Shown here in pieces: positions 25,518-33,754 of a stretch of DNA of 64,000 nucleotides. Source of the DNA: Opitutaceae bacterium (GTDB lineage Bacteria; Verrucomicrobiota; Verrucomicrobiia; Opitutales; Opitutaceae). The DNA lies in contig JAIXWY010000003.1 in assembly GCA_027490995.1 (NCBI GenBank), positions 310,001 through 374,000 on the forward strand, in the 5' to 3' direction. Below the pieces are notes generated by a model. It saw only the letters and a program-made list of their open reading frames with translations. It did not search any database and was not told the DNA's origin. Numbering within the stretch: the first letter of the stretch is position 1; each line of letters begins with the position of its first letter. A program made the translations under genes and the position numbers.

Positions 25518-27716
25518 ATGTCACGGCTCTTCTTCGCCTTCTTTGGCTCCGGCTTCGCCGCTTTGCTCTGTCAGGTGGCCTGGCAGCGGATGTTGGGCGT
25601 GTTCGCGGGTTCCGATGCCGTGGCTGCGGCGCTGGTGGTCGGTGCGTTTCTCTCCGGGTTGGGTCTTGGCTCGATCTTCGGAGCCATGATCGCCGATCGT
25701 CTCTCGCCCGCTCGTGCGGTGCTGGCCTTTGCCCTCGCCGAGGGCGGCATCGGTGCATTCGCGCTGTGGTCTAAGTCGTTCCTCTACGACTGGGTCGCGA
25801 TGGATCTCGCGGGATCGGTCGGCACGCCGTTCGCACTGTTTGCGGTGTGTTTTGTCGGTTTGCTGCTTCCAACCACTCTCATGGGCGCTTCGTTGCCCCT
25901 GTTGTCCCGAGCGGTGTCGAACTCCGTCGATGGCCTGGCGGAGCGGATCGGTTGGCTCAACGGTCTCAACACGCTGGGCGCGGGCCTGGGTGCGCTGCTG
26001 GGGGGATGGTGCCTCATTGGGAACGTGGGTGTGGTGGACGCGCTGCGACTGGCGGCCGCGGTGAATCTGCTCGCGGGGTTGCTCGCGCTGAGTGTGTTGC
26101 CGCACGCGAGTACGGCGTCACCTCCACCTCGGGGGGCCCGAGCGGTGCGCGGTATCGCCGCTCACGGCGGTCTGCCGATCTGGTGCCTTTTGGTCTTCTT
26201 CTCGGGCTTCATCGTCGTCGCGCTGGAGATCGTGTGGGTGCGGTTGATGGGTCAGGTCGGGCAGTATCATGCGTACCTGTTTCCTACCGTCCTCGGGATC
26301 TTCCTGCTCGCCGATGGCTTGGGCACGGCGGTCGGCGTCCGGCTCCTGCGGCGCATCGGGGATCCCCGCCCGGCCTTCTTTGTCGCGCAGGGGGGAGGCT
26401 TCGTGTTGTCGCTTACGCTGATTATGCTGCTGTGGTTCGTGTTGCCGCACGAGCCGCTGGCGAGCGTCCTGAGCATCGAGGGCAATCGGCTGAGTCCGGC
26501 GGCTCTGCTCGCGATGGCTGGCTTAGCCACGGCGCTGATTGGTCCGCCGGCGTTCGTCTTGGGGCTCACCTTCGCCTTCGTCCAGAAGGCCGTGCAGCGG
26601 GATGTCGCGTCGGTCGGGACCCGCGTCGGCTGGGTGCAATGCGCCAACATCGTGGGCAATGCGGGCGGCTCGCTGGTGACGGGCCTCGTCGCCCTGCATT
26701 GGCTCGGCACCGCCGGCACACTCAAGCTGCTCGCCGCACTCACGCTGCTTATGCTCGTGATCTGGTTGGGCCGCGCGAGACGGCTGCGTTTTCCGGAGAT
26801 CGGGCTCGCGGCAGCCTGCGGGCTGGGCCTGCTTCTCCTGCCCGACACTCCGGCGTTCTGGTCGCGCTTGCATGGGGTGCACGAGGGGCAAACCGCGATT
26901 GTGGCCGAGGATCGCTCGGGCGTGGTCGTGTTCCGGGCTGAGCGTGACGAGGGTCCAGAGGGTAGGGGACACTTCTTTATTCAGGGCTTCAGCCAGGCCC
27001 GCCTACCGTTCCTCGATATCCATCAATTCCTCGGCGCGGTGGGACCGCTGCTGCATCCGTCGCCGCAGCGCATTCTGGTGATCGGCGCAGGGAGCGGCGG
27101 AACTCCGTGGGCATCCGGTATCCGACCGGAATCAGACGTGCGAGCCGTGGAAATCGTCGAACCCGTGCTCTCCGTTCTGCAGCAGGTTGCCGCGCGCTAC
27201 CCCGATTCCCCGGTTGCTCGCATGCAGGCGGACCCGCGCTGGACGTTTGAATACGGCGACGGGCGTCGCCTGCTCGCGCGCGAGAGTCGGACCTATGATG
27301 TGATCGAGGCGGATGCGGTCCTTCCCGAGGCCTCCCAGTCTGGCCTGCTCTACAGCGCGGAATTTCTGGAGCAGGTGCGCCAGCGCCTGGCGCCGGGCGG
27401 CCTCTACGTGCAGTGGGCTCCGACACGGCGCACGGTCGACACGTTCGTCGCGGTTTTTCCGCATGCCGTGCTGTTGCTGCCTGCCTCGGTCTTGGTGGGA
27501 TCGAACGATCCGATCGGCTTTGATCCCGAACGGCTCCGGGCCGCTTTCCGCGATCCCGCCCACCTCGCTCACCTGCAGGCGGGCACCCCCGGAGTGGAGG
27601 ATTGGTCGGTGCTGTTCGCGGACCAGGCGGTCCGCTGGAGTCCAGAAAGGCCCCGCCGGGATGCGCCGCTCACGGATCTGTTTCCCCGCGACGAGTTTTT
27701 CCTGAATGGACCGTGA
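25518..27716 (+). CDS. Membrane protein with C-terminal spermidine-synthase-like domain
   Basis: A 732-residue fusion. The first ~440 residues form about 11-12 membrane helices resembling an MFS half-repeat (AFFGSGFAALLCQVAWQRM; VVGAFLSGLGLGS). The C-terminal ~230 residues are a spermidine-synthase-like methyltransferase fold with a nucleotide-binding turn VIGAGSGGTPW (about 520), VEIVEPVL, EYGDGRRLL and DVIEADAVLPEASQSGLLYS followed by AEF. Such fusions are widespread and rarely tested; an aminopropyl donor enzyme (SpeD) is not seen here, so polyamine synthesis is only one possibility. Confidence 0.85.
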   Translation: MSRLFFAFFGSGFAALLCQVAWQRMLGVFAGSDAVAAALVVGAFLSGLGLGSIFGAMIADRLSPARAVLAFALAEGGIGAFALWSKSFLYDWVAMDLAGSVGTPFALFAVCFVGLLLPTTLMGASLPLLSRAVSNSVDGLAERIGWLNGLNTLGAGLGALLGGWCLIGNVGVVDALRLAAAVNLLAGLLALSVLPHASTASPPPRGARAVRGIAAHGGLPIWCLLVFFSGFIVVALEIVWVRLMGQVGQYHAYLFPTVLGIFLLADGLGTAVGVRLLRRIGDPRPAFFVAQGGGFVLSLTLIMLLWFVLPHEPLASVLSIEGNRLSPAALLAMAGLATALIGPPAFVLGLTFAFVQKAVQRDVASVGTRVGWVQCANIVGNAGGSLVTGLVALHWLGTAGTLKLLAALTLLMLVIWLGRARRLRFPEIGLAAACGLGLLLLPDTPAFWSRLHGVHEGQTAIVAEDRSGVVVFRAERDEGPEGRGHFFIQGFSQARLPFLDIHQFLGAVGPLLHPSPQRILVIGAGSGGTPWASGIRPESDVRAVEIVEPVLSVLQQVAARYPDSPVARMQADPRWTFEYGDGRRLLARESRTYDVIEADAVLPEASQSGLLYSAEFLEQVRQRLAPGGLYVQWAPTRRTVDTFVAVFPHAVLLLPASVLVGSNDPIGFDPERLRAAFRDPAHLAHLQAGTPGVEDWSVLFADQAVRWSPERPRRDAPLTDLFPRDEFFLNGP

Positions 27717-27808
27717 TCCGCCGGGCGAACCCTCGCGTTCGACGTGAGGCGCGGTCCGCACGTCGCATCCAGTTCGAGCTTAAGCCGTCGTGACCCTGCG
27801 CGACGTGG

Positions 27809-28777
27809 TCAGCGTTGAATGAAATCGTCCACGTACTGTTCGACAATGACCTTCAGCGTGGGCGGACGCGGTGCGCCGATGGCCACCGCCCGATCTCCGT
27901 CCACCTGTTGTGGCCAATTGTCGACGATGTGCTGGATGCGTGGGTCGAAAGCGTCGACGATGGGTCCGAGTCGGATGCCCCGCTCTGCAGCCACCTCGCG
28001 CGTGACCTCTTCGGCTAGCCGCGGGGTCACGCGATGGGCGGGCAGTACGTAGGCACGGTCCTTTCCCAGCCTCGCCTCATCGGCCTCGGCCAGCGCGATG
28101 AAGGAGTCGATCACCGTGCGGTAGCCGGTCATCGGATGGGGTTGATCACGGCGGACCGGCAGTAGGCACGGCTCACCGCTCAGCGGCTCGCGAAACATGC
28201 CGCTCGCCCAGCTTGAGGCGGCGGCGTTCGGCTTGCCCGGCCGGACGATGACGGTCGGGAGGCGCACCGTTCGGCCGTCGATCCAGCCCTTCCGCGTGTA
28301 GTCGTTCACCATCAGCTCAACGATGGCTTTCGTCATCCCGTAGGTGGTTTGCGGCAGTTGCTTGGTGGCGTCCGACATCGTCTGGGTCATGTCCATCCCA
28401 CCGTAGCAGGCGACGCTGCTGGCAAAAACAACGCGCGGCCGGGATGCGGTGGCGCGGGCGGATTCGAGGATGTTTCGACCGCCGTCGACGTTGACCCGAA
28501 GTGCGTCGTCGAAGCGCGCCTCGCATTCGCTACTGACCATCGACGCGAGATGGAAGATGACGTCGCAACGTGGCCCCATGGCGGTCGCGACCGTCGCGTG
28601 GTCGGCGATATCGCCTGCGACGTGCCGGACCCGTGAGTCGGTCGGAGGCGCGCGAAACCCGGTATCGAGAAGGACGATCTCGGAGACGGTTTGGCCGCCG
28701 AGCGCGCCGTGCGCGAGGAGGCGCTGCGCCAGTTGAGAACCGAGGAAGCCGCCGCCGCCAGTGACGAGAATCTTCAT
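27809..28777 (-). CDS. denD: D-erythronate dehydrogenase-like SDR
   Basis: An extended short-chain dehydrogenase that fits DenD, which oxidises D-erythronate at C2 with NAD+. The 322 residues start ILVTGGGGFLGSQLAQRLL (Rossmann GxxGxxG), with DIADHATV, FHLASMVSSE, the FASSVACYG strand and the catalytic Tyr-Lys in TTYGMTKAIVELMV. RLPTVIVRPGKPNAAASSWA followed by SGMF is the stretch that recalls DenD. The ATG at 28777 was chosen; the frame continues upstream but begins at MKILVTGG in the family. It is divergent from a second acid-sugar dehydrogenase gene. Confidence 0.8.
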   Translation of the reverse strand: MKILVTGGGGFLGSQLAQRLLAHGALGGQTVSEIVLLDTGFRAPPTDSRVRHVAGDIADHATVATAMGPRCDVIFHLASMVSSECEARFDDALRVNVDGGRNILESARATASRPRVVFASSVACYGGMDMTQTMSDATKQLPQTTYGMTKAIVELMVNDYTRKGWIDGRTVRLPTVIVRPGKPNAAASSWASGMFREPLSGEPCLLPVRRDQPHPMTGYRTVIDSFIALAEADEARLGKDRAYVLPAHRVTPRLAEEVTREVAAERGIRLGPIVDAFDPRIQHIVDNWPQQVDGDRAVAIGAPRPPTLKVIVEQYVDDFIQR

Positions 28778-28834
28778 GCGTGGAAGGGGGAACAGAATTG
28801 CCTTCGACCGACGCTCACGGTCAGTTCCTCCTCC

Positions 28835-29716
28835 ATGAGCAAGCTGCTCTTCGGGCACAAGATCGGATTCGTCGGTCTCGGCAACATGGGCCGGGCCAAC
28901 GCGCGTCATCTGCATGAAGCTGGAGCGGAGGTCATCGTGTGGAATCGCTCCGCCGCGCCGGCCGAGGCGGCAGTGGAGCTCGGCTTGCGGCGCGCCGAGA
29001 CGCTGCCGGCCCTCGCCCGAAGCGTGGGTGCGGGTGTCATCTGCATCAATCTGACCACGACCGAGGTGGTCGAGCAGGTCGTATTTGGCCCGGGTGGTCT
29101 GCATGAGGGGCTTCACCCGGACGCTCTGATCATCGACTTTGGCACCACCGGGGTGGCCGAAACGAAGCGATGGGCTCAGCGGGTGAACTGGGTCGATGCG
29201 CCCGTCTCGGGTGGCCAGGTAGGCGCGGAAGCGGCGTCGCTTACAATCATGGTCGGTGGCCGCGACGAACACGTTCGTCGAGCGCTGCCGTTGCTGCAGG
29301 TGTGCGGGAAAAAGATCACTCACCTCGGCGGGAGCGGGAGCGGACAGGTTACCAAGCTCGCCAACCAGCTCATCGTGGCGCAGACGATCGATGCCGTCGC
29401 CCAGGCCCTGCGGCTGGCTGAGCTGTCCGGGGTGGACCCCGGGTTGGTCCGACGGGCATTGCTGGGCGGATTCGCGGAGAGCCGCATTCTCGACTTACAC
29501 GGCGAGCGGATGGTTCGACGCGACTTCCAACCCGGTGGTCGAGCCGAGCTGCAACTCAAGGATGTGCGCCTGATGTGTGAACTGGCCGCGGCGGTCGGGC
29601 TCGATTCACCGACGCTCCGCAACTCGCTTCAGCAGTGGGAGCGACTCGTCCACGAGAAGGGGCTCGGAGATCTCGATCACAGCGGACTGTTCCGACTTTA
29701 CGAGGACCCGACCTGA
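28835..29716 (+). CDS. 3-hydroxyisobutyrate-dehydrogenase-family oxidoreductase (LtnD-like)
   Basis: A 293-residue beta-hydroxyacid dehydrogenase. The N-terminal NAD(P) fold has IGFVGLGNMGRANARHL (about 9-25), and the substrate signature is WVDAPVSGGQVGAEAASL (about 125-142). The catalytic lysine motif is GSGQVTKLANQLIVA (about 170-184). The family includes L-threonate dehydrogenase, tartronate-semialdehyde reductase and 3-hydroxyisobutyrate dehydrogenase. Its head-to-head position with denD (57 bp between starts) makes a four-carbon acid sugar likely, by inference. The ATG at 28835 replaces a 48-residue unconserved extension. Confidence 0.82.
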   Translation: MSKLLFGHKIGFVGLGNMGRANARHLHEAGAEVIVWNRSAAPAEAAVELGLRRAETLPALARSVGAGVICINLTTTEVVEQVVFGPGGLHEGLHPDALIIDFGTTGVAETKRWAQRVNWVDAPVSGGQVGAEAASLTIMVGGRDEHVRRALPLLQVCGKKITHLGGSGSGQVTKLANQLIVAQTIDAVAQALRLAELSGVDPGLVRRALLGGFAESRILDLHGERMVRRDFQPGGRAELQLKDVRLMCELAAAVGLDSPTLRNSLQQWERLVHEKGLGDLDHSGLFRLYEDPT

Positions 29717-30021
29717 GTCCGGCCGGCTCACGCTAAGCCCTCCGCGTCGATCTCATGAGAACGCATCGACGGAGTCTGGTCTGGCCCGTGCGACCCGGCG
29801 TGACGTCACCCGGGTTCGGGCCGGAGCATGTTGCGTTCAGCGGGATCACGCGCCCGGGGCCTTTCGTAACGCTGCGCTCCGCGAAGCGTTCTCGTTCGCG
29901 AAAAAGGGCGAACGGATCGAATCTAGCTCGTTCGGAACCGCCGCCCGCGTCTCGCCCGCTCTGGCCGCGCCGAGGACGAGGAAAACGCCGACCCACCGCC
30001 CGAGCGAGCGGAGTGATCTTT
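29717..30021. other. 305-bp convergent gap with three consecutive hairpins
   Basis: No credible gene is seen. The gap contains three inverted repeats in 122 bases. (1) ACCCGG (29793-29798) and CCGGGT (29810-29815) flank the perfect palindrome GTGACGTCAC (29800-29809). (2) AACGCT-GCG (29868-29876) pairs with CGC..AGCGTT (29880-29890). (3) CGTTCGC (29893-29899) pairs with GCGAACG (29908-29914). None is followed by a T-run on the + strand. They may be bidirectional terminators between the dehydrogenase gene and the regulator gene, or parts of a structured RNA. Confidence 0.45.
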
Positions 30022-31197
30022 TCAGGTGGCGCGCTGGCTCGGCCGATTGGACTGGCGGCGTGCACGAAAAGCGCCGGGGGATGATTCAGTGATGCGCTTG
30101 AAAACGACGCACATGTACTCGACGTGCTCGAACCCGGTAAGCTCCGCGATCTTTTTCAGCGGGAAGTCCGTCTCGGTCAGGAGCTGCTTGATCCGCATGA
30201 CCTGCAGTCGACGGATCTCAGCTTGCGGGGAGCGTCCGAGGAAGCTTCGGAAGCGTTTCTCGAGCTGACTGCGGGAAAGGGTGGAGTGACGGAGGACGTC
30301 CTCGACGTTGATGCCGGTGCACGCGTGCTCGCGAATGTAACCGATCGCGGCAGCCACACCGGGATCCTCGATGGCCAGGATGTCGCTGGAGCGCCGGGTG
30401 ACGACGCCCGTCGGATCGACCCGGCGATCAAGCGCGGGAGCCTCGGCCCCATCCATCAGTGCGGCCAGCGTCTCCGCCGCGAGATATCCGGACAGGAAGG
30501 CGTTCGTACAAACACTGGAGAGCGGGGGATAGGCGAGGTCGCAGCGCGCACCGTCGTTGTTGGCTCCGAGGACCGCTACCTCCTCGGGCACGAGTAGGTT
30601 CACCGTTTGGGCCGCATGGATCACCTGCAGCGCGCGCAGGTCGTTGCAGGCCATCACACAGGCTGGCTTGGGGAGCTGCCGAAGCCACTTCGCGAGCTGC
30701 CTCGTTTCCGCCAGGTCCCACGCCGGATCGCTATGGTTCGGGTAGTCCGTATCGAACACGTCGACCGCATGTCCGGCGAGCTGGACTGCTTCGAGGAACC
30801 CGTCGCGCCGCTCGCAGGACCAGCCGTTGTTGCGGAACCCCGTGAAACCGTAATTGCGGTAGCCGCGCTCGAGGAAGTGCTCGCCACCGAGATGACCGAT
30901 GGCGGCGTTGTCCGGCCGAATTTTCGGCACGCCGGCGAACGGTGGCTCGTCGTTGAGGTCGACCAGCGGCAGACGCAACTCGGCGCACGCCTGCACCAGC
31001 TCCGGGGTGGTGTGGCGGCTGATCACCCCTTTCCAGCGTCGCTGCTGCAGCCAGAGTGGATCGGACTCCGCGCGCGCCTCGTCGTCGAGAAATGCGTCCC
31101 ACGGGCGGTGCGAGCGTGCATAGTGATTGATGCCGCTAAGCATCGGCTTGCACTCTTCGAAGCGGGTCATGAACACGAGTAGGACTTGAGGTGTCAT
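30022..31197 (-). CDS. XylR-like regulator (sugar-binding domain plus AraC HTH), copy 1
   Basis: A 391-residue transcription regulator. The N-terminal ~270 residues form a LacI-type ligand-binding domain (PQVLLVFMTRFEECKPML; LVDLNDEPPFAGVPKIRPDN; GGEHFLERGYRNYGFTGF; VPEEVAVLGANND). The C-terminal ~100 are an AraC-type double helix-turn-helix (INVEDVLRHSTLSRSQLEKR; KKIAELTGFEHVEYMCVVFK). This is the E. coli XylR layout, so it probably senses a sugar. The ATG at 31197 overlaps the stop of the upstream membrane-protein gene by 4 bp (ATGA), so the two are co-translated. A paralogue is at 43861-45027. Confidence 0.9.
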   Translation of the reverse strand: MTPQVLLVFMTRFEECKPMLSGINHYARSHRPWDAFLDDEARAESDPLWLQQRRWKGVISRHTTPELVQACAELRLPLVDLNDEPPFAGVPKIRPDNAAIGHLGGEHFLERGYRNYGFTGFRNNGWSCERRDGFLEAVQLAGHAVDVFDTDYPNHSDPAWDLAETRQLAKWLRQLPKPACVMACNDLRALQVIHAAQTVNLLVPEEVAVLGANNDGARCDLAYPPLSSVCTNAFLSGYLAAETLAALMDGAEAPALDRRVDPTGVVTRRSSDILAIEDPGVAAAIGYIREHACTGINVEDVLRHSTLSRSQLEKRFRSFLGRSPQAEIRRLQVMRIKQLLTETDFPLKKIAELTGFEHVEYMCVVFKRITESSPGAFRARRQSNRPSQRAT

Positions 31198-33617
31198 GAG
31201 GCCGGGGCGGTCGTCAGGCGGTTCGCAAGATCGGGAGGAAGCAAGCGCAGGCCTTCCTGCCAAAGTGGGGAAGCCGCGTCGAGGAGACGGGACTTCTTGG
31301 CCTGAGCGAGCAACCGGTAAAGCCCACCTGTCGTGAGCGCGCGCAGTCGCGGTGGTGTCGCCTCGCGGACGCAGCGTTGGAGATGGAGGAGGGCGCGATC
31401 GGTGTTGCCGGTTTGCTCGAGGAGGGCCGCCAGCGCGACGCGACGGTCCCAGGCGAGCGAGCGGTCCGCGCCGGCATCGAGCGCGCTGAGCAAGGGGCCG
31501 ATCGCACCGCTGATCGCAGCGGGCTCGCCGCCCGCAGCCGCGATGCGCGCGAGTGCGATGCGTGCGCCGAGATCCGCGGGAAAGCGACGCAGCTCCGGCA
31601 CCACGCCTTCGGCCAGTCGTTTCTGGCCGGTCTCAAGAAAATACTCAGCCTGCAGGCTGAGCGTGCGCGGCTCGCTTTGTTCTTCGACCACTTCCAGCAC
31701 GATGACCGACTGATCCTCGAAGCCACCGATCGGCGGCAACCGATAAGGAATGGGTCTCAGCCAACGGAGGGGCACCCAGCGTTGCAACGCGCCAAGGAAG
31801 GCCTGCGCGGCCGGCGGGGCGTCAGGCGAAGGGCGGGTCGCGTCCTCTAGGAAGGTGTCCCAGGAGGGAAGCACAATGTACCGGACATCCCGCTGCAGCA
31901 GCAGCGCCTGCGCTTCGTCGGGGGAGGAGGCGCGCGCGATGCGCACCGCCGCCCGTAAGCCGTCCTCGTTCTCCCACGCGAGGCTCGCCACGCCACGGAG
32001 CGCGGCGTGATGGGCGAGCGACGCACTGACCTTGGGCGACGCGAGGACCACCGCGCCGGAGGCGCCGCTGCGTTGGGAGAGCCACGTCGCGAGGTCCCGC
32101 TCAACCACCGCTTCCACATCCGCCTGCGTCAGTTCGCGCCGACTCGTGGCGTCGAGCGGTGGGCGCGCGAGGATCGCTCCGGGAAGCAAAGCCAGGATAC
32201 CGATGAGTGCGGTCCACCCGCGGCCCCGCCCATTGGTCGAGAACACCGCGACGACGAGGAGCGCGGCTCCCGCTGGGGCCATCAAGCGGAGATGGGTGCT
32301 TCCGAGGGCGAGGAGCACCACTACCGGCACGAGGAGAGCCAAGCTCCGTGCTCGTTCGCGCCGGAGTGCGATGGCCATCGCGCCGATTCCGATCGCCAGC
32401 ACGCTGAGGAGCGCGAGCGCGTCCGCGCTCGCGCCTTCGTTCGCGAGCCACGCTGCCAGCGAGCTCGCCGCCGTTTCCGAGCCGGGCGTGAGTCTCGACG
32501 CGAAGGGATCCCGCGCGAGCAGATTTCCACCGCGCTCGGAACAGAGCCAGATCAGTCCTGCCACGGCTGCACCACCGACGCAGGCCGCCGTGGCTAAGGC
32601 GGCCTTGTCGAGCGCGGGCGCCGACTCGGTCGCACGTCGCAGCCGGCTCCACTGCGCCAGTCCTTCACCCAGCGCCAGCCACGCCGCGGCGGTCAGGACT
32701 CCGGGTTGAATCGCCGGATCGGCGCTGAAACTTACGGCGCGCGACTGAGCGATGGCGGCGAGGAGGGTGGCGAGGGCGCCGGCTGCGGACCAGCAGCGCC
32801 AAAGAGATGGGGCGGGGGTGGTCTCCCGGGAGGTTCCGCGTGCGTTCCACAGCTGTTGCCCGACAATCCCCACGACGATGGCGAGGATCACCGGGAGGCC
32901 AGTCACGGGATCAATCGCCGCGGCGAGTGCACCGAGCGCGCCGGCGGAGGAGCTTCGGCGGCATGCCGTTGCTGCGACCGTGGTCGCGAGGGCTCCACCG
33001 AACGCCAGCAGACTCCCCGTGAGTAGCGCCCACGCGAGGCCTCGGGGATCGAGCGCGCCGGGAAGATACGCCGAGGCGAGGGGCTGAAGGAGCACCCAGC
33101 CAAGCGCAAGCACGCCGGCTGCTCGCGCGGAGAAGGCCCGCCACATCCATGTGCCACCGAGAACGAGGAAGGCGAGCGCTGCCGCGGGGTCCGCCCAGAG
33201 GGCGGCGCGCTCTGCGGCCAGCGCGAGTGAGACATCACTCATCGCGTGGATGAGCCACGCGGTCCCAGCGACCCAGAGCGTGTAGAGCGTGGAGGCATGA
33301 TCGGCCCGACCCTCCGGCGCGTTGTCCCAGTCGACGCGCCCCCCTCGCAGCTCGCCCGTGGCGAACAGGTGCTGGGTACGCGCGATCCAGCCGTAGGTCT
33401 CCTGCTCCCGCAGGGGAGAAATCCACTGCCGTCGACCGTCAGCGTAACCGGTTGGCGACGCAGAGTCAGCGGCCACGGCGGTCACCGACCAGCCGGGAAT
33501 GGACTCGACGTGCCTCAGCCGCGCCTGGTGCCCGAACACCGTGGCGACCAGAAGACCGACGGCGAGAAGCCAGCCGAGCAGCCAGCGGCGGTCGGTATTC
33601 GGGTGGGGATCGAACAT
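31194..33617 (-). CDS. Large polytopic membrane protein, GT-C/oligosaccharyltransferase-like
   Basis: An 807-residue protein. About 11-13 hydrophobic helices fill residues 10-500. The first long outer loop contains EQETYGWIARTQHLF and GRVDWDNAPEGRADH, which recall the acidic catalytic loop of STT3/PglB-type transferases, though no WWDYG motif stands out. A soluble C-terminal part (about 520-807) ends in helical repeats of TPR type (ARIALARIAAAGGEP; RVALAALLEQTGNTDRALL). I chose the ATG at 33617 (MFDPHPNTDRRW), 45 residues inside the frame. It overlaps the downstream regulator by ATGA and is divergent from the FG-GAP gene. Function is inferred only from the fold. Confidence 0.6.
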   Translation of the reverse strand: MFDPHPNTDRRWLLGWLLAVGLLVATVFGHQARLRHVESIPGWSVTAVAADSASPTGYADGRRQWISPLREQETYGWIARTQHLFATGELRGGRVDWDNAPEGRADHASTLYTLWVAGTAWLIHAMSDVSLALAAERAALWADPAAALAFLVLGGTWMWRAFSARAAGVLALGWVLLQPLASAYLPGALDPRGLAWALLTGSLLAFGGALATTVAATACRRSSSAGALGALAAAIDPVTGLPVILAIVVGIVGQQLWNARGTSRETTPAPSLWRCWSAAGALATLLAAIAQSRAVSFSADPAIQPGVLTAAAWLALGEGLAQWSRLRRATESAPALDKAALATAACVGGAAVAGLIWLCSERGGNLLARDPFASRLTPGSETAASSLAAWLANEGASADALALLSVLAIGIGAMAIALRRERARSLALLVPVVVLLALGSTHLRLMAPAGAALLVVAVFSTNGRGRGWTALIGILALLPGAILARPPLDATSRRELTQADVEAVVERDLATWLSQRSGASGAVVLASPKVSASLAHHAALRGVASLAWENEDGLRAAVRIARASSPDEAQALLLQRDVRYIVLPSWDTFLEDATRPSPDAPPAAQAFLGALQRWVPLRWLRPIPYRLPPIGGFEDQSVIVLEVVEEQSEPRTLSLQAEYFLETGQKRLAEGVVPELRRFPADLGARIALARIAAAGGEPAAISGAIGPLLSALDAGADRSLAWDRRVALAALLEQTGNTDRALLHLQRCVREATPPRLRALTTGGLYRLLAQAKKSRLLDAASPLWQEGLRLLPPDLANRLTTAPAS

Positions 33618-33754
33618 GCGGTCGAGGCGGTCCGTCGGTACGGCGTGACCAGATCCCGATCCCAGCGGTTTTTCCTCGGTGGAGCAACCCCGTACCCGTG
33701 CCGCCTGAGGGATTGCCGAGGGTGCGCTCACCGGCCTAAACTCTCTTACCATCC

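Noticed and set aside
27809-29323. 504-residue version of the denD-like protein
   Set aside because: The first 182 codons overlap the divergent dehydrogenase gene and have no homology-like features. The Rossmann fold begins at the ATG at 28777.
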